A stretch of 64,000 nucleotides of DNA from Nitrosospira multiformis (lineage in GTDB: Bacteria; Pseudomonadota; Gammaproteobacteria; Burkholderiales; Nitrosomonadaceae): NCBI RefSeq assembly GCF_900110185.1, contig NZ_FOCT01000007.1, positions 62,001 to 126,000 on the forward strand, given 5' to 3'. Shown here one piece after another: positions 1 to 9,742 of the stretch. Position 1 is the stretch's first letter. Every line of letters begins with the position of its first letter. Both the position numbers and the translations under genes were made by a program. The notes beneath the pieces were generated by a model. That model ran no database searches. It saw only the letters and a list, made by a program, of their open reading frames with translations, and had not been told where the DNA came from.

Positions 1-2
1 TT

Positions 3-944
3 CCCCAAATGCAGATCGATATGTTTCCTCGGCTGCAAAGGTTTGATGTCGATTTCGATTTACCTGAAGCATTCTTGCCGGAGTTTCCACCAGCGATATT
101 CCTCCAGAATCGGCCTGAGTTAGGGGATGTGTCGCGCGGAGAGGTGGTTTCCATCAATAATTTTCATCGTTTATTCAAGGACATCTTGACCCCCGTCCAG
201 CTCAACGGGTTGCAGATGTTACTCACGCCACTGCCTCAGGAAGAATTCAATCCGACGGACGATCGTAAAAGTACCGAACCGAGCCTGGGGGTGACGTGCC
301 TCGATTGCCACATCAACGGCCACACGACAGGGCAATTTCATCTGAGTCCCGATATCCGGCCGGAAGAACGCCGATTCCGTCTCGACACGGTAAGCCTGCG
401 CGGTATGTATAACCAGCAGATACACGGTTCGAAACGTAGCCTGCGTTCAGTGGAAGACTTCACAGAGTTCGAATTCCGTACCGCTTATTTCAATGGCGAT
501 CCGATCCGTGCAATGAAAAAAGGCTTTCCCGTATTTGACCGGATTCATGTAAGTCATATGGCACAGCTTCAGAACATGTTCGATTTTCCGCCCGCGCCAA
601 AACTCAAGAGTGACGGAAGACTTGATCCAGCCAAAGCCACGGAAAAGGAAATGCGCGGGGAGAAACTCTTCTTCGGAAAGGGGCAATGCGCAAGCTGCCA
701 CCAGCCTCCCACATTCCTGGATCATCAGATGCATGATCTGAAGCTCGAACGCTTCCTGAATGAACCGGGGGATGGACCGATAAAGACTTTCACACTGCGG
801 GGTATCAAGGACAGTCCCCCTTACCTGCATGATGGCCGTTTGCTGACCCTTGAAGATACAGTCGAGTTTTTCAATCTGGTACTGGGGCTCAAGCTCACGG
901 ATGAGGAGAAGGCCGACCTGGTCGCGTATATGCGCCAACTGTAA
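3..944 (+). CDS. MauG/cytochrome c peroxidase-like dihaem protein, 3' part
   Basis: This is probably the C-terminal part of a periplasmic dihaem c-type cytochrome of the MauG/bacterial cytochrome c peroxidase (CcpA) family. The reading frame is open to the left edge of the window, so the gene very likely starts outside it, and no signal peptide is visible. Counting from the Met at base 9, two haem c attachment motifs are seen: CLDCH (residues 97-101) and CASCH (227-231). The stretch TLRGIKDSPPYLHDG, followed by TLEDTVEFFN, is typical of the C-terminal domain of the family. Family members reduce hydrogen peroxide or carry out oxidations through a high-valent haem. Which of these applies here cannot be told from the sequence. 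A hairpin follows the stop codon. Confidence 0.82.
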   Translation, partial: PQMQIDMFPRLQRFDVDFDLPEAFLPEFPPAIFLQNRPELGDVSRGEVVSINNFHRLFKDILTPVQLNGLQMLLTPLPQEEFNPTDDRKSTEPSLGVTCLDCHINGHTTGQFHLSPDIRPEERRFRLDTVSLRGMYNQQIHGSKRSLRSVEDFTEFEFRTAYFNGDPIRAMKKGFPVFDRIHVSHMAQLQNMFDFPPAPKLKSDGRLDPAKATEKEMRGEKLFFGKGQCASCHQPPTFLDHQMHDLKLERFLNEPGDGPIKTFTLRGIKDSPPYLHDGRLLTLEDTVEFFNLVLGLKLTDEEKADLVAYMRQL

Positions 945-947
945 TTG

Positions 948-975
948 ATGCTCCCAAGGGAGCATATCTTTCGAG
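948..975 (+). terminator. possible terminator after the dihaem gene
   Basis: An 8-base inverted repeat (ATGCTCCC at 948-955, GGGAGCAT at 958-965) lies 3 bases after the stop codon. It is followed by a moderately T-rich stretch (ATCTTTCGAGTTT). The two-base centre means that the innermost pairs must open. It may act as a terminator or as an mRNA 3'-end stabiliser. Confidence 0.5.
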
Positions 976-1046
976 TTTCGCACTTTTGTAACGTCATCAG
1001 TGTATATATATAGATGATATAAATGAAGTTTTAGGGGAGATCACTC

Positions 1047-2081
1047 ATGAGCATTACTGCCACACCTGTAATGAACCGAAAAGATGTGCTTCCGTTGACT
1101 GCTGGACCCGCTGTTCGCAAATCCCCGCGAGCGGTGCGCAAGGCTGTGTTTCCCGTAGCCGGACTTGGCACCCGCTTCCTGCCCGCGACCAAGGCAGTGG
1201 CCAAAGAAATGCTGCCTATTGTGGACAAGCCGTTGATCCAGTATGCGGTGGAAGAAGCGGCTGCGGCAGGTATCGAAGAAATCATTTTCATTACCCATCG
1301 GAGCAAGCGCGCCATTGAAGATCATCTGCACCGGGCCGTGGAACTGGAAAGCGAATTGGCCTCGCAGGGAAAACACGCTTCGCTGAAAATGCTACGACAG
1401 TTGACGCCAGGTGGCGTTCATTTCAGCTTTGTCCGGCAGGAGGAGCCGCGGGGTTTGGGGCATGCAATTTACTGCGCACGACATCTCGTGGGCAACGAAC
1501 CGTTTGCCGTACTGCTTCCGGACGATTTGATCGATGGAGCTCCTCCTGTGCTCGCACAGATGGTGTCCCAGTATGAACAAGTCCAAAGCAGCCTCATAGC
1601 GGTGCGCCAGGTTACTCGCGAACAGACGCGGCGGTATGGAATTGTGGATGCTTTTGATGCAGATGCAGAGAGCGATACGCTGAAAATCAGAGGGGTAGTG
1701 GAAAAGCCTTCTCCTGAAGCTGCGCCATCCACGATGGCTATCGTAGGTCGTTACGTTCTGTCACCCGCCATCTTTGACTGCATCAGCAATCTCGACCCGG
1801 GAACAGGAGGGGAAATTCAGCTTACTGACGGGATCTCCCGTCTTCTCAAGATGGAATCTGTCCTGGCCTATCGTTATCAGGGGAAGCATTATGATTGCGG
1901 CAGCAAGGCAGGCTTCCTGGAAGCAACCATTGCCTATGGTTTACAGCATCCGGAAGTGGCGGAGGAATTCAGGGAAACGTTATTAAGGGTAGGGCAGGAG
2001 CTTGCCCAGAAGGTTCAATATTATTCGGAGCCCGCTGCAACCGTTACGGACGAACCCGTATTGAAGGCGGCTCAGGCATGA
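1047..2081 (+). CDS. galU: UTP--glucose-1-phosphate uridylyltransferase
   Basis: GalU makes UDP-glucose from UTP and glucose-1-phosphate in the cytoplasm, for cell-surface polysaccharides and sugar interconversion. The nucleotidyltransferase signature GLGTRFLPATKAVAKEMLP lies near residues 39-57, followed by DKPLIQY. Later blocks such as VEKPSPEAAPS and GGEIQLTDGI are also typical of GalU. The length of 344 residues is slightly above the usual 290-300 because of an N-terminal tail of about 30 residues and a short C-terminal tail. The start has a good ribosome-binding site (AGGGGAGA) 7-10 bases upstream. It stands alone, with hairpins on both sides. It is distinct from glgC, which makes ADP-glucose and lies 50 kb away. 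Confidence 0.95.
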   Translation: MSITATPVMNRKDVLPLTAGPAVRKSPRAVRKAVFPVAGLGTRFLPATKAVAKEMLPIVDKPLIQYAVEEAAAAGIEEIIFITHRSKRAIEDHLHRAVELESELASQGKHASLKMLRQLTPGGVHFSFVRQEEPRGLGHAIYCARHLVGNEPFAVLLPDDLIDGAPPVLAQMVSQYEQVQSSLIAVRQVTREQTRRYGIVDAFDADAESDTLKIRGVVEKPSPEAAPSTMAIVGRYVLSPAIFDCISNLDPGTGGEIQLTDGISRLLKMESVLAYRYQGKHYDCGSKAGFLEATIAYGLQHPEVAEEFRETLLRVGQELAQKVQYYSEPAATVTDEPVLKAAQA

Positions 2082-2129
2082 TGGATCGCCTGATGGGGTG
2101 ATGGTCTCTTTATATTCTTCAGTTAAAGG

Positions 2130-2166
2130 CTGACCGAGCCTATTCGTGGCTCGGTCAGTTCATTTC
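2130..2166 (+). terminator. rho-independent-type terminator of galU
   Basis: A perfect 11-base inverted repeat is seen: CTGACCGAGCC at 2130-2140 and GGCTCGGTCAG at 2148-2158, with a 7-base loop. It is followed by TTCATTTC. It lies about 50 bases after the galU stop. The T-tract is weak but the stem is strong. Confidence 0.7.
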
Positions 2167-2306
2167 AAGTCGTGCAGGTCGCCATAGAGATCAAGGAGGC
2201 TCATCACTTCCTGTATCTTCTTAGAGCACTTCTTTCAGCCCGCCTGCAACCTGCCTCCCGTCTCTGAGAGCACGAGGGAAATGAGGAACGTTCTTCTCTT
2301 TTCTCT

Positions 2307-3176
2307 TTATTTGACTGGATCAGCTTTGGCCGCCATCGTTTCCCCGAACCGTATGGTGCGGCCGGGAGCCCAAGTGGGATTAAACACTATTTCGTTTTTC
2401 GGGAATAACATTACCACTGTGGATCCCAATTGGAATCTCCCCATTTCATCCCCTTTTTTGAGCACCAGGTCCGTGGAATCATACCGCCACTCGCGCACAT
2501 CGCGCGTCCCTTCCGAGTCTCGCGGGTTGACCACTCCATGCCATACGGTGGCCACACTTCCGACAATAGTGGCGCCCACCAGCACTAAAGCAAATGGTCC
2601 GAATTCCGATTCAAATATGCAAATCACCCGCTCGTTGCGGGCAAACAACCCCGGGACGCCGCGGACCGTTTTCGCGTTCACGGAGAATAGATCTCCCGGA
2701 ACATAGATCATTCGGCTCACACGTGCATCTACAAGCATGTGGACCCGGTGATAATCCCTCGGGCTCAGATACAGTGTGGCAAAGTTGCCCCCATAGAATT
2801 TTTCCGCCAGCCGGGTATCCCCTCCCAGCAGGGCGACAGTGGAATAATTATGTCCCTTGGCTTGAAATATCTGGTCGCCGGAAATGACACCGAGCTGGCT
2901 TACGACACCGTCGGCTGGACAAACATAATCCGCGTCAGATATCGGACGGCTTTCCAGAAGCAGCGGGCGGGTAAAAAACTCGTTGAAGGTTCGATAGCTG
3001 CGAATATCCGGGTTAACCGCTTCATTCATATTCACCCCGTAGCGCCAAACAAACCAGCGGATAAGAAGCGTGGTGAGATTGCCGGCATCGGCATTGGCAA
3101 TACGTCCAGCCAGCAGTGTCAGCGCATGTTTAGGCAATAAGTACTGAGGAAATACAGAAAGAGAAGCTGTCTGCAT
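2307..3176 (-). CDS. psd: phosphatidylserine decarboxylase proenzyme
   Basis: Psd decarboxylates phosphatidylserine to phosphatidylethanolamine at the inner membrane. The protein is 289 residues long, slightly shorter than the E. coli enzyme. The key self-cleavage motif LGST lies at residues 250-253; Ser252 would become the pyruvoyl cofactor at the start of the small alpha chain. Other family blocks are FFTRPLL (near residue 67), CPADG (near 87) and the histidine-containing SPRDYHRVHM (near 138-147). It is on the minus strand and convergent with galU. An ABC exporter gene lies about 130 bases upstream on the same strand. No clear ribosome-binding site is seen at the chosen ATG. Confidence 0.95.
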   Translation of the reverse strand: MQTASLSVFPQYLLPKHALTLLAGRIANADAGNLTTLLIRWFVWRYGVNMNEAVNPDIRSYRTFNEFFTRPLLLESRPISDADYVCPADGVVSQLGVISGDQIFQAKGHNYSTVALLGGDTRLAEKFYGGNFATLYLSPRDYHRVHMLVDARVSRMIYVPGDLFSVNAKTVRGVPGLFARNERVICIFESEFGPFALVLVGATIVGSVATVWHGVVNPRDSEGTRDVREWRYDSTDLVLKKGDEMGRFQLGSTVVMLFPKNEIVFNPTWAPGRTIRFGETMAAKADPVK

Positions 3177-3308
3177 GGCAATTTTTGAGATAGAAATAGA
3201 GGCTATTATAGTGTATTAAGCGATCAATCTTCGTGAGTCGATTTTTACTCCAGATTCGCGTCAACCAGATGTCACAATATCCTTTCCGCCCTGGATGCGA
3301 ATCTCCTA

Positions 3309-5129
3309 TTATAGCCTGTGTCCCAGGCCGCCGCTTACAAGTTGAAGTCTGGTTTGTTCTTCCTGTTGCTGCAGTTCCCACATATAAGTATAGGCCCCAT
3401 TCATCGACAGGAGTTCCCGGTGAGTACCGCGCTCGACGATGCGACCATGATCCATCACCAGAATCTGATCGGAATCGACGATAGTGGATAAACGGTGGGC
3501 AATCGTCAGCGTGGTGCGAGTGGCAGCGATACGGCGCATCTCCCCCTGAATGCTTTTTTCCGACTTTGAATCCAGAGCAGAGGTGGCCTCATCGAAGATA
3601 AGGATTCCGGGATTTTTCAAGACCGCACGAGCTATCGCTACCCGCTGCTTTTCACCGCCGGAAAGTTTCAGCCCTCTTTCCCCCACGACCGTCTGGTACT
3701 TGTCCGGCAGACTCTCGATGAAATCATGAAGATGAGCGGATCTTGCGGCTTCAAATACCTCTTCCGGGCTCGCCTCAGGGTTGCCGTAGGAAATATTGTA
3801 ATAAATGGTATCGTTGAACAGGACGCTGTCTTGCGGAACGATACCTATCGCCGCTCTCAGGCTGCTCTGGGAAACATCCCTGATATCCTGTCCATTTATC
3901 AGGATGCGCCCGCTGCTGACATCGTAAAAGCGAAAGAGTAACCGTGCGAGGGTGGACTTGCCTGATCCACTATGACCCACCACTGCGACGCTGGAGCCTG
4001 CGGGAATATCGAAGCTGACATCAAACAGAATCTGGCGGTTCGGTTCATAACTGAAATTTACCGCTTCGAAGCGTACGGGTGCGTTTCCGGCAATAAGGAT
4101 TGCTGCACTTGGTTTATCCTGGATCTCTTCATTCTCCGCCAGTAAATTGAACATCTTTTCCATGTCCGCCAGAGAATGCTTGATTTCCCGGTAAACGAAT
4201 CCAAGAAAATGCAGTGGCATATAGAGTTGGAGCATGTAAGCATTGACGAGCACCAGGTCTCCCAACGACATGGAACCCTGAATCACGCCGTCGGCGGCAA
4301 GCCACAGCAGGGCAGTTATTCCTATTGCTATGATGGCGCTCTGTCCCGAGTTGAGTACGGCCAAAGAAGTCTGGTTACGAACCGCCGCAATTTCCCATTT
4401 TTGCATGTGCTCGTCGTAGCGCCGCGCTTCCCAGGATTCATTGCCGAAATACTTGACTGTTTCGTAGTTCAGAAGGCTATCAATCGCCTGAGTGTTGGCT
4501 TTTGAATCCATGTCATTCATGGTTCTCCGAAAAATCATTCGCCACTCGGTCACGATGAGCGTGAGCGCAATGTAGGCCGCCAGCGTGCCAAGGATGATCA
4601 CGGAAAACCAGATGCTGTACCCGGAGATAAGGATGATCGCAACCAGACTGATTTCCAGCAGAGTCGGGAGGATGTTGAACAGCATGAAATTGAGGAGAAA
4701 CGAAATACCGCGGGTTCCCCGCTCAATATCCCGCGACATTCCTCCCGTCTGCCTTTGCAGGTGAAAGCGCAGCGACAGCGCATGCAAATGGCTGAACACC
4801 TTGATTGCGACGCGGCGAATGGCGCGCTGGGTTACCTTGGCGAACACGGCATCACGCAACTCTCCGAAGAGTGTGCTGCAGAAACGCAGGAGGCCATACG
4901 CTAACAGCAACAGAACCGGCAAGACCAGCAGGGCGCGGGGACGGTCAAGCGCGTCGATAATTTCCTTCAGTACCAGCGGTATTGCCACATTGGCAAGCTT
5001 GGCCATGAACATCAATGCCACTGCCGCCATTACCCTGCCTTTAAATTCCCATAAGTAGGGCAGCAGCGTACGGATGGTCTTCCAGTCGTTCCGGTTAGTG
5101 GGCGGCTTTTCCAGACGGGTAGGGCGCAT
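3309..5129 (-). CDS. ABC exporter, ATP-binding/permease fusion, Atm1/HMT1 type
   Basis: This is a half-size ABC exporter that would act as a homodimer in the inner membrane. An N-terminal membrane domain of six helices (about residues 30-320) is followed by an ATPase domain. That domain has Walker A (GHSGSGKST), the signature LSGGEKQRVAIARA, Walker B (ILIFDEATSALD) and the switch histidine in TIAHRLST. The membrane domain, with LLNYETVKYFGNE and QTGGMSRDIERG, is characteristic of the Atm1/HMT1 subfamily. That subfamily exports glutathione-linked sulfur or metal compounds and is tied to Fe-S metabolism or metal resistance in several organisms. The substrate here is inferred from the family only. 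The length of 606 residues is normal. Confidence 0.88.
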   Translation of the reverse strand: MRPTRLEKPPTNRNDWKTIRTLLPYLWEFKGRVMAAVALMFMAKLANVAIPLVLKEIIDALDRPRALLVLPVLLLLAYGLLRFCSTLFGELRDAVFAKVTQRAIRRVAIKVFSHLHALSLRFHLQRQTGGMSRDIERGTRGISFLLNFMLFNILPTLLEISLVAIILISGYSIWFSVIILGTLAAYIALTLIVTEWRMIFRRTMNDMDSKANTQAIDSLLNYETVKYFGNESWEARRYDEHMQKWEIAAVRNQTSLAVLNSGQSAIIAIGITALLWLAADGVIQGSMSLGDLVLVNAYMLQLYMPLHFLGFVYREIKHSLADMEKMFNLLAENEEIQDKPSAAILIAGNAPVRFEAVNFSYEPNRQILFDVSFDIPAGSSVAVVGHSGSGKSTLARLLFRFYDVSSGRILINGQDIRDVSQSSLRAAIGIVPQDSVLFNDTIYYNISYGNPEASPEEVFEAARSAHLHDFIESLPDKYQTVVGERGLKLSGGEKQRVAIARAVLKNPGILIFDEATSALDSKSEKSIQGEMRRIAATRTTLTIAHRLSTIVDSDQILVMDHGRIVERGTHRELLSMNGAYTYMWELQQQEEQTRLQLVSGGLGHRL

Positions 5130-5547
5130 CGTTGAATTCCAGGTAATGACGGTAGTTCAGAAGGAGTATAACGCGCCCTTGGTTGATATCGCCGGATCAC
5201 GGGATAATGGCGGGGTGTTTCGAGAATGGATTGTGTATCCTGCAAGGCAGGGGCCAGGCCTCAAGGCCTATATTAGCGCGAAGCAGAGACGCAAAGATGC
5301 TGCAAAACACTTTTCGGCGCGCGTGAAGGCCGATGATACAAACCGGATTTCAGCGCTGGTTGAGCAAATACCCGTGTTCATACCACTTTCTATAATTCTC
5401 GAGGCCGGTTTGGTGAAATACCGGATCAGGTAGGAGCAGGGTTCAGATAAGCTGATAAAAAAGGCGCCCAATCGGGCGCCTTGTTCGATGGATGCTGCAA
5501 CGGTAAGTTGGCAGGTATTGCAATACCTGCTGACCCATGGAAGCAGC
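5130..5547. other. intergenic region between the ABC exporter and cbbX
   Basis: This 418-base stretch holds no gene that I can support. It contains the cbb operon terminator at its right end and presumably the promoter of the ABC exporter at its left end. A plus-strand reading frame (5146-5433) is open for 95 codons. It has no clear ribosome-binding site and no recognisable family, so I do not call it a gene. Confidence 0.6.
5455..5482 (-). terminator. strong terminator of the cbbLSX operon
   Basis: Read on the minus strand, a perfect 9-base stem (AAGGCGCCC, loop GATT, GGGCGCCTT) is followed directly by a run of T (TTTTTTATC). It lies about 65 bases after the cbbX stop and is a textbook rho-independent terminator. 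It marks the end of the cbbL-cbbS-cbbX transcript. Confidence 0.9.
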
Positions 5548-6510
5548 TTATGTCGATTCTTCGGATAATTCCCGGCTTGCGCCTTCATCTCCATCCAGAT
5601 CAACAGCGCCTTCCAGGAATACACGGCTTGCCCGGATATCCTCCGCTTCGATGGTGATCAGATCGGTGCGTGACAGGTTTTTCTTTGCTCCTTCGAACAA
5701 ACGGTTGGCTTGACGCAGTCTTGCGCGATCGAGGGCATTGCGTACGGAACGTGCATTGGCAAAATGCTCCATTTTCATCCTCAAGCGGATGTATTCGCCA
5801 AAAGCCTTTTCCGCTTCTGCACTGAAACGGTAATTCTGTGATGCCAGCATAAGCTTGGCGATAGCCACCAGTTCATCCGGAGAATAGTCGGGAAAATCGA
5901 TGTGGTGAGCTATCCGCGATCGCATGCCGGGATTGCTGCGGAAGAATTTGTCCATGCGGTCCTTGTAACCGGCAAGGATGACAACCAAATCCTCCCGGTT
6001 GTTTTCCATCACCTGCAGCAGGATTTCGATCGACTCAGCCCCATAATCGCGTTCATTCTCGGGTTTGTAGAGGTAATAGGCCTCGTCGATGAACAGCACG
6101 CCGCCCATGGCCTTTTTTATAACTTCCTTGGTCTTGGGGGCAGTATGACCGATATATTGACCTACCAGATCGTCGCGGGTAACGGAAACAAGATGCCCTT
6201 CACGCACATAGCCCAGGCGGTGCAGGATCTCGGACATACGCTGCGCCACCGTGGTTTTTCCGGTGCCCGGATTGCCGGTGAACGACATGTGCAGGCTGGG
6301 CGCACCGGCAGTGAGATCCAGTTTCTTGCGGACACGGTCCACCAGCAACAGGGCGGCGGTTTCGCGGATGCGGGTTTTCACCGGTTTCAAACCGATCAGC
6401 TCGCGATCAAGCTTATCCAGTACTTCCTTGATGTTGGATGCTTGAAACTCGGCTTCCAGATCGATGGAACCGGTATCGGAAGAGGGAATTTCTTTCAGTT
6501 GTGTTGTCAC
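5548..6510 (-). CDS. cbbX: CbbX, red-type RuBisCO activase (AAA+ ATPase)
   Basis: CbbX is the hexameric AAA+ motor that remodels inhibited red-type RuBisCO by pulling on the C-terminus of the large subunit, releasing bound sugar phosphates. The 320-residue protein has Walker A (GNPGTGKTT, Lys85), Walker B ([13 protein letters not shown]) and sensor regions ([19 protein letters not shown]). The translation start is GTG, preceded by GGTGG about 8 bases upstream. It is the last gene of the cbb operon, 180 bases after cbbS, and is followed by a strong terminator. Its presence agrees with the form IC type of the RuBisCO upstream. Confidence 0.96.
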   Translation of the reverse strand: MTTQLKEIPSSDTGSIDLEAEFQASNIKEVLDKLDRELIGLKPVKTRIRETAALLLVDRVRKKLDLTAGAPSLHMSFTGNPGTGKTTVAQRMSEILHRLGYVREGHLVSVTRDDLVGQYIGHTAPKTKEVIKKAMGGVLFIDEAYYLYKPENERDYGAESIEILLQVMENNREDLVVILAGYKDRMDKFFRSNPGMRSRIAHHIDFPDYSPDELVAIAKLMLASQNYRFSAEAEKAFGEYIRLRMKMEHFANARSVRNALDRARLRQANRLFEGAKKNLSRTDLITIEAEDIRASRVFLEGAVDLDGDEGASRELSEEST

Positions 6511-6661
6511 GTTTGATCCACCAAAAGGAAATAAAATATTAGGACCCGTACCTCGGTTATTGGTTTACCGGAAAGTGGCCTTACATGGAATTATCAGGGA
6601 AATCAGATCGGTTGAGGCAGCGGGCCGGTTAAAGCGCCCGCCGTCTTGTCCGAAATTGGCT

Positions 6662-6683
6662 CTCCCCTTCTGGGGAAGGGGAG
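6662..6683 (-). repeat. GC-rich stem-loop between cbbS and cbbX
   Basis: A perfect 9-base inverted repeat, CTCCCCTTC at 6662-6670 and GAAGGGGAG at 6675-6683 with a 4-base loop, lies 7 bases after the cbbS stop. No T-tract follows on the minus strand. It therefore looks like an mRNA-stabilising or attenuating hairpin, or a small dispersed repeat, and not a full terminator. It could make cbbX less abundant than cbbL and cbbS. Confidence 0.6.
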
Positions 6684-6690
6684 GAAGTCA

Positions 6691-7125
6691 TCAGTACCGC
6701 TCGGCTTCCGGTTTTTCCGTTGCGTAGGAATGGATGGTATAGCGGACTTGCCGGCCATCCACTTCCTGACGCACCAGGCCAAAACCAGGCTCGTTCTTCG
6801 GCCGGTTGACGATGTAGGACATCGCCGGGCTTTCCACACCGCGCGACGAGTCGAAAGCCGTGACACGGATGTAGTGGTTCGGATAGGTCTTGCGGCAATC
6901 GTTGATCTCCTGCAGGATACCTGCGGGGTCCTTCAGGTCGAACATCGGGTTGCCGAACATTTCCCAATACGTGTTGCGGGGATGCGGGTCATCGGTATAT
7001 TCAATCCCGATGGCCCAGTTGTTTTTCAGCGCGTATTTGATCTGCGCCGAAATCTGCTTGTCCGTCAGCGGGGGCAGAAAAGAAAATTGCCCTTGCGTGA
7101 GACGGTTTTGAAAATTGGTCATCAT
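6691..7125 (-). CDS. cbbS: RuBisCO small subunit, form IC
   Basis: CbbS is the small subunit of the L8S8 ribulose-bisphosphate carboxylase/oxygenase. The protein is 144 residues. It begins MMTNFQNRLTQGQFSFLPPL and contains WAIGIEYTDDPHPRNTYWEM. The long C-terminal part after the core (EPGFGLVRQEVDGRQVRYTI) is typical of red-type (IC/ID) small subunits, which carry a C-terminal hairpin lacking in green-type ones. I chose the ATG at 7125 because AGGAGA lies 10 bases upstream and the start matches the family. The frame is open further upstream, but that part overlaps cbbL and is not coding. It is 23 bases from cbbL and clearly co-transcribed with it. Confidence 0.97.
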   Translation of the reverse strand: MMTNFQNRLTQGQFSFLPPLTDKQISAQIKYALKNNWAIGIEYTDDPHPRNTYWEMFGNPMFDLKDPAGILQEINDCRKTYPNHYIRVTAFDSSRGVESPAMSYIVNRPKNEPGFGLVRQEVDGRQVRYTIHSYATEKPEAERY

Positions 7126-7148
7126 AATATGGTTTCTCCTTGATACGA

Positions 7149-8690
<1,542 letters not shown>

Positions 8691-8709
8691 TCACGTGTTT
8701 TGATTGTTA

Positions 8710-8736
8710 TGATAAAATTTTACTTATATGTTTTTA
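8710..8736. promoter_or_regulatory. candidate CbbR operator
   Basis: Two copies of the LysR/CbbR half-site pattern TNA-N7-TNA lie one base apart: TGATAAAATTTTA at 8710-8722 and TTATATGTTTTTA at 8724-8736. They sit between the divergent cbbL and cbbR genes, upstream of the candidate cbbL -35. The position suits CbbR activation of cbbL and autoregulation of cbbR. The region is AT-rich, so chance matches are possible. Confidence 0.4.
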
Positions 8737-8760
8737 CTCTTCCAGGAACCATGAGGCAAG

Positions 8761-9690
8761 ATGCTGCATATCACGCTGCGGCAATTAAAGGTTTTTGAAT
8801 CGGTTGCCCGTCATCTGAGTTTTTCCCGTGCGGCAGAGAGTCTACATCTTACCCAGCCGGCAGTTTCCATGCAGATCAAGCAGCTGGAAGACACCGTTGA
8901 ACTTCCGTTGTTTGAGCAGATGGGCAAAAAAATCTACCTGACCGATGCGGGGCGCGAACTTTATCATTACAGTCGGGCCATCTCTCAGCAACTGTCAGAT
9001 ATGGAGCTGGCCCTCGATGAACTGAAAGGACTGGAACGAGGCAGGCTCAATATTTCAGTGGTCAGTACCGCCAACTATTTTGCCCCGCATCTGTTGGCCA
9101 AGTTCTGTCAGCGCTACCCGGACATTACCGTCAGCCTCAATGTTTCCAATCGCGAAACCGTTCTCAAGCAATTGTCCGACAATGTGATCGATCTGGCCAT
9201 CATGGGTCAACCGCCTGAAGACCTGGATATTGCGGCCGAATCTTTCATGGAGAATCCTCTGGTGGTCATTGCGGCGCCGGATCATCCGTTGTGCAGAATG
9301 CGGAAGATTCCCGTCAAGCGGCTGGAGCAGGAAACATTCCTGGTACGAGAGCCGGGTTCCGGTACACGCGGCGCGATGGAGCGTTTTTTCGCATCGCACC
9401 ATATTTCGCTCAGCAAGGGAATGGAAACGGACACCAGCGAGGCGGTCAAACAGGCCGTCCAGGCGGGTATGGGTCTGGGCATCACCTCGCTGCACACGGT
9501 GGAACTGGAACTGGAAACAAAACGACTGAAGATTCTCGACGTCGAGGATTTTCCCATCATGCGCTACTGGCATATCGTTCATCGAAAGCACAAGCGGCTC
9601 TCCAGCGTTGCGCAGGCATTCAAGGAATTTCTGCTGAAAGAGGCCCGCGGATTGATGTCGCACAATAGGGCGACCGAAGCCGAAGCCTGA
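8761..9690 (+). CDS. cbbR: LysR-type regulator CbbR
   Basis: CbbR is the LysR-family activator of the Calvin-cycle operon; in relatives it senses metabolites such as RuBP, PEP or NADPH. The 309-residue protein has the N-terminal winged helix-turn-helix (residues 1-60, with FSRAAESLHLTQPAVSMQIKQ). A linker helix and a two-lobed effector domain (about residues 90-300) follow. It is transcribed divergently from cbbL across 142 bases, the usual arrangement for cbbR. The assignment to CbbR and not another LysR member rests on this position and on the general sequence type. Confidence 0.93.
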   Translation: MLHITLRQLKVFESVARHLSFSRAAESLHLTQPAVSMQIKQLEDTVELPLFEQMGKKIYLTDAGRELYHYSRAISQQLSDMELALDELKGLERGRLNISVVSTANYFAPHLLAKFCQRYPDITVSLNVSNRETVLKQLSDNVIDLAIMGQPPEDLDIAAESFMENPLVVIAAPDHPLCRMRKIPVKRLEQETFLVREPGSGTRGAMERFFASHHISLSKGMETDTSEAVKQAVQAGMGLGITSLHTVELELETKRLKILDVEDFPIMRYWHIVHRKHKRLSSVAQAFKEFLLKEARGLMSHNRATEAEA

Positions 9691-9742
9691 TTCAAAAACG
9701 AAGACTGCCGGTGCATATATTCCAATATGCCGGTTCGCGTGT

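Noticed and set aside
5146..5433. 95-codon plus-strand frame between the ABC exporter and cbbX
   Set aside because: The start lacks a convincing ribosome-binding site and the translation resembles no known family.
9708..9733. Imperfect hairpin between cbbR and the second RND pump gene
   Set aside because: The arms (CCGGTGCATAT and ATATGCCGG) pair with a bulge and no T-run follows on either strand. It is too weak to call a terminator.
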